Source of the DNA: Bathymodiolus brooksi thiotrophic gill symbiont
Lineage (GTDB): Bacteria > Pseudomonadota > Gammaproteobacteria > PS1 > Pseudothioglobaceae
Length of the DNA: 11,873 nucleotides
Direction of reading: 5' to 3'
Assembly (NCBI RefSeq): GCF_903642095.1
Contig: NZ_CAHJWD020000339.1
Span: 1 to 11,873, forward strand
The translations under genes were made by a program, and so were the position numbers. This document shows, piece after piece, positions 7,193 through 11,873 of this stretch; the first letter of the stretch is position 1; each line of letters opens with the position of its first letter. The notes beneath the pieces were generated by a model, which had not been told where the DNA came from, did no database searches, and was given only the letters and a program-made list of their open reading frames with translations.

Positions 7193-8205
7193 ACCCAATC
7201 TCAAAACCACTGCTCAAGTGGTTTGACCAATTTGGTCGAAAAACACTGCCTTGGCAGGGAAAACCTGCTAACCCTTACCTCGTTTGGCTCAGTGAAATTA
7301 TGTTACAACAAACTCAGGTAACCACGGTCATTGGCTATTTTAATAATTTTATTCAGCATTTCCCAACTATAAAAGCACTTGCTGATGCCAGCGAAGACGC
7401 TGTTTTGGCACAATGGGCAGGGCTAGGCTATTACGCTAGAGCAAGGAATTTACACACAACCGCCCACATTATTATGAACCAATACCAAGGCAATTTCCCC
7501 ACTGAATTTCAACAAGTGCTGGATTTACCTGGGGTAGGAGAATCCACAGCAGGTGCTATTTTATCCATCAGTTTTCACCAAAACCACGCCATACTTGATG
7601 GCAATGTAAAACGAGTTCTTGCAAGATACCACCAAGTTAAAGGACATTATGGACAAAACGAAACGATTAAACAATTATGGCGTTTAGCAAAATACCACAC
7701 ACCCAATCAGCGCAACGCCGAATACACGCAAGCCATTATGGATTTAGGTGCCACCCTATGCACCCGTAGTAAGCCAAATTGCACACACTGCCCCATTCAA
7801 TCTAATTGCTTGGCACAACAAACCAGCACGCAAGACAAATACCCCAACCCAAAACCGAAAAAAAACAAACCCACGCGCACTACTGCTATGTTAATTTATC
7901 AAAATACTGCTGGAGAAATTTACCTGGAAAAACGACCACAAAAAGGCATTTGGGGTGGACTGTGGAGCCTTGTAGAATGCGAAAACAAGGAAAAAACTAT
8001 TATCCAAACCCTACAAGAATTTGACCCCAACGCACAAATAACAGCAAACTTACCCGTCATTAAACACAGTTTTACCCACTATCACTTATTGATTTATCCA
8101 ATATTAATTAACTGCCCTGACAATAAAAAAACATTCCACAACCTTGAGTGCCTTACGCTTGGACTGCCTGCCCCCGTTAAAACCCTCATAAATCAGTTAA
8201 AATAA
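7189..8205 (+). CDS. mutY: A/G-specific adenine DNA glycosylase MutY
   Basis: MutY removes adenine mispaired with 8-oxoguanine and so prevents G:C to T:A changes. The 338 residues are close to E. coli MutY (350). Visible are catalytic Glu36 in WLSEIMLQQTQV, the helix-hairpin-helix LPGVGEST at 113-120, catalytic Asp137 in ILDGNVKRVLARY, and the [4Fe-4S] loop Cys191-X6-Cys198-X2-Cys201-X5-Cys207. A C-terminal NUDIX-like domain from about 229 (EKRPQKGIWGGLWSL, HSFTHYHL) reads the 8-oxoG strand. Translation starts at GTG within the GTGA overlap with metA; no in-frame ATG lies before the conserved core. All key residues are present. The gene ends 4 bases before ribF. Confidence 0.95.
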   Translation: MNPISKPLLKWFDQFGRKTLPWQGKPANPYLVWLSEIMLQQTQVTTVIGYFNNFIQHFPTIKALADASEDAVLAQWAGLGYYARARNLHTTAHIIMNQYQGNFPTEFQQVLDLPGVGESTAGAILSISFHQNHAILDGNVKRVLARYHQVKGHYGQNETIKQLWRLAKYHTPNQRNAEYTQAIMDLGATLCTRSKPNCTHCPIQSNCLAQQTSTQDKYPNPKPKKNKPTRTTAMLIYQNTAGEIYLEKRPQKGIWGGLWSLVECENKEKTIIQTLQEFDPNAQITANLPVIKHSFTHYHLLIYPILINCPDNKKTFHNLECLTLGLPAPVKTLINQLK

Positions 8206-8209
8206 GCGT

Positions 8210-9121
8210 ATGAAAATTATCCGTGGCTTACAAAATTTAACCCAATATACTGGCTCTGTCGTTACCATCGGCAACTTTGATGGCGTGCATCTCGGTCATC
8301 AACAAATAATTTCACAATTGATTAAAAAAGCCAAACAATTGAGTTTGCCTGCTGTGCTTATTTCATTTTCACCCACACCACAGCGATTCTTTGGTCACGA
8401 AAAAGCGACACTCAGCAACTTCAAAGAAAAACAACGCTTATTATCCGCATTAGGCTTGGATGTCCACTTAATTGTGCATTTTAATCAAACATTTGCCCAA
8501 TTAACTGCACCAGATTTTGTCCAAAAAGTTCTGCTTGATAAACTGAATATGCAACACTGCCTAATTGGTGACGACTTTCATTTTGGCAAAGGCAGGCAAG
8601 GTGATTTTGCACTATTGCAAACGCTCTCCAAAACCAAAGGATTCACAGTAGAAAAAACGCCCAGCATCCACCACAACAATATCCGCATCAGCAGTTCAGT
8701 AATTCGCTCACTATTAGCACAGGGTAAACTCCAATCTGTTGCCGCAATGCTAGGCCGTGCATTTTCCATCACTGGCACCGTTGCCCATGGATTAAAAAAT
8801 GGACGCACCATTGATTTTCCAACCATCAACATCCCTATTAAACGCAAAATCAGCCCCGTCCATGGCATCTTTGCCGTAACGGTAGAACTGGACGGCACTT
8901 CTTATCAAGGCGTGTGCAGTATCGGCAATCGCCCCATCATCGGTGGCAAAAAAACTCTGTTAGAAGTGTTTTTATTTGATTTTAATCGTGAAGTTTATGG
9001 GCTTGAAATCAAAACCACCTTTAAACATAAGATTAGAGAAGAAGAAAATTTTGATGACTTTACCGCCTTGAAAAAACAAATTAAAATTGATGTTAGCAAT
9101 GCCAAAAAATACTTTAATTAA
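8210..9121 (+). CDS. ribF: bifunctional riboflavin kinase / FAD synthetase RibF
   Basis: RibF phosphorylates riboflavin to FMN and adenylates FMN to FAD in the cytoplasm. The 303 residues match the family (about 310). The N-terminal adenylyltransferase half shows GNFDGVHLGHQ at 21-31 and the ISSSVIR motif at 160-166. The C-terminal kinase half begins near 180 with LGRAFSITGTVAHG and contains GRTIDFPTINIP (usual form GFPTAN), SIGNRP at 237-242 and LFDFNREVYG around 255-264. It lies 4 bases after mutY, and its 3' end overlaps the start of arfB by about 23 bases. In many gammaproteobacteria ribF sits beside ileS and lspA; here it is in a different context. Confidence 0.95.
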   Translation: MKIIRGLQNLTQYTGSVVTIGNFDGVHLGHQQIISQLIKKAKQLSLPAVLISFSPTPQRFFGHEKATLSNFKEKQRLLSALGLDVHLIVHFNQTFAQLTAPDFVQKVLLDKLNMQHCLIGDDFHFGKGRQGDFALLQTLSKTKGFTVEKTPSIHHNNIRISSSVIRSLLAQGKLQSVAAMLGRAFSITGTVAHGLKNGRTIDFPTINIPIKRKISPVHGIFAVTVELDGTSYQGVCSIGNRPIIGGKKTLLEVFLFDFNREVYGLEIKTTFKHKIREEENFDDFTALKKQIKIDVSNAKKYFN

Positions 9122-9503
9122 GCCAAGCGCTGTCGAAATGCACGCCATTCGTTCCCGTGGTAAAGGCGGGCAAAATGTCAATAAAGTCAATACTGGCATT
9201 CATCTACGCTTTGATATAAAAGGCTCAAACTTGACTGACGAAAACAAAGATAAATTACTTGAATTAAACGATGTGCGTCTGTCTAAAGAAGGGGTAATCG
9301 TCATCAAAGCAGACAATTTTCGCACACAAGAAAAAAACCGTTCAGAAGCGCTAAAGCGTTTAAATTTATTATTAACTAAAACGCTAAAAGTGCCAAAAAT
9401 CAGAAAACCAAGCAAAATTCCTAAAGCAATACTTGCCAAGAAAACTGAACAAAAAATACAACGCTCAAAAATTAAACAAACTCGAAAAAAGGTCAGGTTC
9501 TAA
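9099..9503 (+). CDS. arfB: alternative ribosome-rescue factor ArfB (peptidyl-tRNA hydrolase)
   Basis: ArfB (YaeJ) enters ribosomes stalled on truncated mRNA and hydrolyses the peptidyl-tRNA. From ATG 9099 the protein has 134 residues (E. coli 140). The catalytic GGQ is at 23-25 in SRGKGGQNVNK, followed by TGIHLRFDIK and EGVIVIKADNFRTQEKNR. The C-terminal tail from about 105 is very basic (KKTEQKIQRSKIKQTRKKVRF in outline), which in the family lies in the empty mRNA channel. Upstream in-frame starts exist (TTG 9087, ATG 9090); 9099 is preferred because MPKNTLIKPSAVEMHAIR aligns with the usual N-terminus. No Shine-Dalgarno is evident, so coupling to ribF is likely. Its stop overlaps the next ATG by one base. 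Confidence 0.92.
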   Translation: MPKNTLIKPSAVEMHAIRSRGKGGQNVNKVNTGIHLRFDIKGSNLTDENKDKLLELNDVRLSKEGVIVIKADNFRTQEKNRSEALKRLNLLLTKTLKVPKIRKPSKIPKAILAKKTEQKIQRSKIKQTRKKVRF

Positions 9504-10267
9504 TGCTTAAAATTCTACAAAACACCCTCTTAAAGCTACACAACAACAAATTATTTGAACTTAGCGTGATTGGTGTTATCATCTTTTCATCCCTACTCAT
9601 TGGCGTTAAAACCTACGACCTCAATCCAAATTATTTATTCGTGCTAGAGGTACTAGACACAGGTGTAACCGTCTTTTTCTTAATCGAAATTTTGCTTAGA
9701 TTCGCCACCACCCCCAACAAAAAACGCTTTTTTCACAACGCTTGGAATGTATTTGACACCCTTATCGTTACCATTAGCCTAATCCCCATCGACCAAAGCG
9801 AATATGCACTATTAGCCCGTCTAATCCGCATTTTCCGTGTCCTACGCTTAGTCAGTGCCATTCCCGAACTACGCCTATTGGTCAACGCACTACTCAAAGC
9901 CCTGCCGTCAATGGGCTATGTGCTGCTGTTAATGTTTATCCTATTCTATATGTATGCTGCCATTGGCAGTTTTATCTTTGAATCCATTAACCCTGTCCTA
10001 TGGGGCGATATTTCTATATCTATGCTCACCCTATTCAGAGTCGTTACTTTTGAAGACTGGACCGATGTCATGTATGAAACCATGGTCGTGCATCCGTGGT
10101 CATGGCTATATTATTTATCGTTTATCTTCTTTAACGCTTTTGTATTTTTAAATATGATGATTGGCATTGTGATTGACAAAATGCAACAAGAACACGAAAA
10201 CGAAGAAGAAGGCGTGCATGAACGCTTAAAGCGTATTGAGAAAAAACTAGATGCTCTGACAAAATAA
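9503..10267 (+). CDS. single-domain voltage-gated cation channel (bacterial Nav/Cav type)
   Basis: The 254-residue inner-membrane protein should form a tetrameric voltage-gated channel. Six membrane segments are visible: S1 20-36, S2 45-66, S3 79-95, the S4 sensor with Arg106, 109, 112 and 115 spaced by three, S5 136-160 and S6 199-225. The filter is TFEDW at 182-186, where NaChBac has TLESW. The Glu-Asp pair plus Asp188 adds negative charge and makes calcium permeation possible. A charged C-terminal helix (226-253, HERLKRIEKKLDAL) is the expected coiled-coil tetramerisation tail. It is the last gene of the operon, coupled to arfB through TAATG. The physiological role is unknown; motility, pH or osmotic responses are possible. 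No terminator was recognised directly after it. Confidence 0.88.
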   Translation: MLKILQNTLLKLHNNKLFELSVIGVIIFSSLLIGVKTYDLNPNYLFVLEVLDTGVTVFFLIEILLRFATTPNKKRFFHNAWNVFDTLIVTISLIPIDQSEYALLARLIRIFRVLRLVSAIPELRLLVNALLKALPSMGYVLLLMFILFYMYAAIGSFIFESINPVLWGDISISMLTLFRVVTFEDWTDVMYETMVVHPWSWLYYLSFIFFNAFVFLNMMIGIVIDKMQQEHENEEEGVHERLKRIEKKLDALTK

Positions 10268-10290
10268 CACTTATTCCGCTTGTTTTTTCT

Positions 10291-10308
10291 TATTTATGCA
10301 AAGGTCTC
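10291..10308 (+). repeat. IS-end-like repeat, copy C
   Basis: This is an exact 18-base match to copy A at 39-56, same orientation, 24 bases after the ion-channel gene and 138 before the start of the outer-membrane gene. The bases on either side do not match copy A, so 18 bases is the limit of identity. Confidence 0.6.
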
Positions 10309-10367
10309 ATTTAAAAGGATTGCTAATGCAAAAGAGAATAACGAGTAGAATGCCAACCTTGAATTAT

Positions 10368-10390
10368 TTTTTTAGTGTTAGACTAAAAAA
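10368..10390. repeat. AT-rich perfect palindrome upstream of the outer-membrane gene
   Basis: TTTTTTAGT (10368-10376) pairs with ACTAAAAAA (10382-10390) around the 5-base loop GTTAG. The nine-pair stem has few G-C pairs and lies 57 bases before the ATG at 10447. It could be a weak terminator of the upstream operon on either strand or an operator. No good -35/-10 pair was found between it and the ATG. Confidence 0.4.
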
Positions 10391-10446
10391 CTGCCATAGA
10401 AAAACATAGCACTCTGTTACTTTTTTTTAAAAATTTGGAGAATAAA

Positions 10447-11145
10447 ATGAAAAAAATAATTAAAACCAGCGTCTGCATTGCTACTATCGTATTATCACTT
10501 AACGCTAAAACAGAAGATAAACATATCCCAGAAAAAACAGGCGACGGACACATTACAGTGCAAACATCAACAATGGGCCTTGGCATTGAATACAATTATC
10601 CAGTTAACTCAGTATTAAGCATTGGTTTTGGCGTCAATCAATTCAATATGAGCAAAACCTTAACCAAAAATGAGGCTCATTATCGTGCCGCTGTTAATTT
10701 TCAAAGTGCCTCCATTATTAGCAACTACCACCCATGGAGCAATGGTTTTCGCCTGCGTGCTGGTGCTTATTACAACAATAATAAAATCAACTTAAGTGCC
10801 AAATCCACTGGTTCCATTACTATTGGTGATACAAGATTTACTAATGCAGAGATCAGTATTAACGGTGAATTCAGTTTCAAGAAAGTTGCCCCTTATATCG
10901 GTATCGGCTATGGATCCGAGCCAATTGGCGACAATACTTTTTCTCTTGATGTTGATATAGGCGTAATGCAAAGCCCTGTTCAAGTGCAATTGATAGGAAC
11001 TTGCAAGGTAGCTACTCCAGCAGAAAGTACTATTTGCCAAGAATTTAATTCTAGTTTGGCTAAAGAGGAGGCAACTTTAAAGGAAGGGGCAGATAGGTTT
11101 AAGTTGTATCCTGTTGTTTCCTTAGGTTTGTCATATCGTTTTTAA
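10447..11145 (+). CDS. outer-membrane beta-barrel protein
   Basis: From ATG 10447 the protein has 232 residues. GGAG at 10437-10440, six bases upstream, is a good ribosome binding site, and it rules out the longer frame beginning at TTG 10435, whose codons overlap that site. A Sec signal peptide (MKKIIKTSVCIATIVLSLNA) probably ends after Ala20. The mature part alternates polar and hydrophobic residues as in beta strands and ends in SYRF, with the terminal Phe used by the Bam machinery. GFRLRAGAYYNNNKINLSAK, KVAPYIGIGYG and YPVVSLGLSYRF resemble a family of 8- to 10-stranded outer-membrane proteins known to me from other proteobacteria, without assigned function. Cys186 and Cys197 may form a disulfide in a loop. 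The gene stands alone, outside the operon. Confidence 0.8.
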   Translation: MKKIIKTSVCIATIVLSLNAKTEDKHIPEKTGDGHITVQTSTMGLGIEYNYPVNSVLSIGFGVNQFNMSKTLTKNEAHYRAAVNFQSASIISNYHPWSNGFRLRAGAYYNNNKINLSAKSTGSITIGDTRFTNAEISINGEFSFKKVAPYIGIGYGSEPIGDNTFSLDVDIGVMQSPVQVQLIGTCKVATPAESTICQEFNSSLAKEEATLKEGADRFKLYPVVSLGLSYRF

Positions 11146-11179
11146 CAACTTGCTGTTTTCTTGCCATTACCTAGATACC

Positions 11180-11208
11180 CTCATTCCCAAATAGAGCGTA
11201 AGAATGAG
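11180..11208. repeat. palindromic repeat, diverged copy
   Basis: CTCATTC (11180-11186) and GAATGAG (11202-11208) are perfect inverted arms around 15 bases. A second pair outside, CCTAG (11170-11174) with CTAGG (11220-11224), extends the hairpin. The outer frame (CTCATTCCCA ... GAATGAG) resembles a palindromic element of the form TCCCACGC-TGCGTGGGA that I recall scattered in many proteobacterial genomes; a closer copy lies at 11666-11684. A T-run at 11237-11246 follows, so the structure may also terminate the outer-membrane gene. Confidence 0.45.
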
Positions 11209-11432
11209 AAAAGTCCTTGCTAGGATAGGGATTTTTGAAGTTTTTTTTAAAAGTAAAATAGGCTAAAATATTTTTTTCTACACAGAATATTTAATACTAA
11301 ATGCACAAAACTGGTGTTGCAAGGGAGAATTTTTGACACTAATTTATGAAAATATTTTATTGAATATAGGAAATGCCGATACTATTTAAAAAAGTGCCAG
11401 AAGAGCTGACACTATTTGTAGAAGTGCGGTTA
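11209..11432. other. AT-rich non-coding stretch with a -35-like box and a short palindrome
   Basis: No open frame of interest is present. TTGACA at 11333-11338 is a perfect -35 hexamer but has only TTTATT (11356-11361) at the right distance. AGTGCCAG (11393-11400) and CTGACACT (11406-11413) form 8-base inverted arms with one mismatch around AAGAG, and the motif GAYACTATTT occurs twice (11379-11387 region and 11408-11417). These could be operator or decayed-repeat sequences; none is strong enough to name. Confidence 0.25.
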
Positions 11433-11640
11433 CTATTTTTTTTGCCTGAGAGTGTTAAATAAAATTAAACTGGCATTAAATAGAACAATAAAAACCACAA
11501 ATAAAATGGCTAACAATAGCGTGTAGAAAAGTAAGTGCCATTCGGCTTGAATTAAACCCAGTTGTTGCTAAATTGCGATGCGATGTATTTAATAAGTGCT
11601 GGATTGTTCCATAAAAATAAATATTCATGGGTTTTATTAA
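11433..11640 (-). pseudogene. frameshifted remnant of a membrane protein (possibly an ABC permease)
   Basis: On the minus strand, 11567 to 11433 reads 44 codons without interruption, ending at TAG. They begin QQLGLIQAEWHLLFYT, continue as one strongly hydrophobic segment (LLLAILFVVFIVLF) and end FNTLRQKK. A TAG lies just upstream in that frame (11568-11570), but an adjacent frame continues upstream with NNPALIKYIASQFSNN. Joined by one frameshift the two resemble the last membrane helix of phosphate-type permeases (PstA/PstC), where an IASxF segment precedes the final helix. There is no start codon, RBS or intact length. The match is by eye and the family name is tentative. Confidence 0.3.
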
Positions 11641-11665
11641 GTTTTTTTGCACAAAATGCCCTTGC

Positions 11666-11684
11666 TCCCACGCTGTGCATGGGA
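11666..11684. repeat. palindromic repeat TCCCACGC-TGT-GCATGGGA
   Basis: TCCCACGC (11666-11673) pairs with GCATGGGA (11677-11684) at seven of eight positions around TGT. It resembles a widely scattered proteobacterial hairpin element (canonical TCCCACGC with GCGTGGGA). A more diverged relative is at 11180-11208, so two copies bracket the gene-free 3' region. Confidence 0.5.
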
Positions 11685-11735
11685 ATGTATACTCGGGTTT
11701 AAGGGTAAGTATAAACTAGGCAAAAGGCTTACTCA

Positions 11736-11765
11736 AAAAAAGCCCCGTTTTCACGGGGCTTTTTT
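11736..11765. terminator. strong bidirectional intrinsic terminator
   Basis: AGCCCCG (11741-11747) and CGGGGCT (11754-11760) form a seven-pair GC-rich stem with loop TTTTCA, flanked by A-run on the left and T-run on the right. It therefore works in both directions. It lies 22 bases past the stop of the minus-strand gene entering from the right and is most likely that gene's terminator. Confidence 0.9.
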
Positions 11766-11787
11766 CTTTGTTTGCTTTATTTACTTA

Positions 11788-11873
11788 TTAAATAAATCGG
11801 CGTTTTCTTCTGATTAGATAATAAGCACTTAGCACCATTAACAAGATAAAGCCCATATCAAATCTAGCAGGGG
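11788..11873 (-). CDS. 3' end of a gene entering from the right: C-terminal membrane anchor
   Basis: Only the last 27 codons lie in the window, read from 11871 down to TAA at 11788-11790. They encode PARFDMGFILLMVLSAYY followed by LIRRKRRFI, which is one hydrophobic segment ending in a cluster of Arg and Lys. This is the layout of a C-terminal tail anchor or a sorting signal of the GlyGly-CTERM or PEP-CTERM kind, but the diagnostic motif would lie outside the window. A plain inner-membrane protein whose last helix ends in the cytoplasm fits equally well. The downstream terminator at 11736-11765 supports this being a real gene end. Confidence 0.5.
   Translation of the reverse strand, partial: PARFDMGFILLMVLSAYYLIRRKRRFI

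Noticed and set aside
9087..9098. Upstream starts TTG 9087 and ATG 9090 for arfB
   Set aside because: They add a poorly conserved tip and deeper overlap with ribF; ATG 9099 gives the usual ArfB N-terminus. ATG 9090 cannot be fully excluded.
10435..10446. N-terminal extension of the outer-membrane protein from TTG 10435
   Set aside because: Those bases contain the GGAG ribosome binding site for ATG 10447, and the signal peptide begins properly at MKKIIK.
11590..11690. Short minus-strand frame starting within the hairpin repeat at 11666-11684
   Set aside because: Its first codons are just the translated palindromic repeat; only the downstream IASQF-like part is kept, as part of the possible pseudogene.

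Overview
The window is low-GC proteobacterial DNA. It suggests a gammaproteobacterial sulfur oxidiser of the SUP05 / Candidatus Thioglobus / mussel- or clam-symbiont type. That placement is inference from protein flavour (AlaC, MetA, MutY, RibF, ArfB), AT-rich codon use, very tight gene packing and a symbiont-style surface adhesin; no rRNA or marker gene in the window proves it.

Layout. (1) 1-200: regulatory DNA with an insertion-sequence-end-like motif, a 13-bp tandem repeat and a sigma70-type promoter. (2) 201-3557: one large surface protein made of an extended signal peptide, an inverse-autotransporter (intimin/invasin-type) beta-barrel, five near-identical cadherin-like repeats of about 102 residues, and a C-terminal FISUMP (Fibrobacter succinogenes major paralogous) domain with a probable C-type-lectin-like fold. 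The last ~110 bases are GC-rich and dominated by codons ending in C or T, as in the variable region of a diversity-generating retroelement target. (3) 3558-4110: 553 bases without a standard gene. They hold a second IS-end-like motif, a consensus extended -10 promoter followed 40 bases later by an intrinsic terminator (a small RNA or leader-peptide attenuator of about 82 nt), a 178-bp MITE-like imperfect palindrome, and the promoter of the next operon. (4) 4111-10267: a seven-gene, same-strand, overlapping or nearly abutting operon: alaC-like aminotransferase, uncharacterised P-loop NTPase, metA, mutY, ribF, arfB and a one-domain voltage-gated cation channel. (5) 10268-10446: third copy of the IS-end-like motif and an AT-rich palindrome. 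(6) 10447-11145: a secreted outer-membrane beta-barrel protein. (7) 11146-11787: about 640 bases without an intact gene, holding two members of a palindromic repeat family, a small palindrome, a frameshifted membrane-protein remnant on the minus strand and a bidirectional terminator. (8) 11788-11873: the 3' end of a minus-strand gene entering from the right, ending in a membrane anchor with an Arg/Lys-rich tail.

How it fits together. The operon is housekeeping: amino-acid transamination, methionine synthesis, repair of 8-oxoG mispairs, FMN/FAD synthesis and rescue of stalled ribosomes, with an ion channel as the last, less expected member. It lies between two cell-surface genes whose flanking DNA carries most of the repeats. 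The most interesting object is the inverse autotransporter with a lectin-like tip: a modular adhesin whose stalk can change length by recombination between repeats and whose tip may be diversified. No reverse transcriptase or template repeat lies in the window, so the retroelement idea is a hypothesis.
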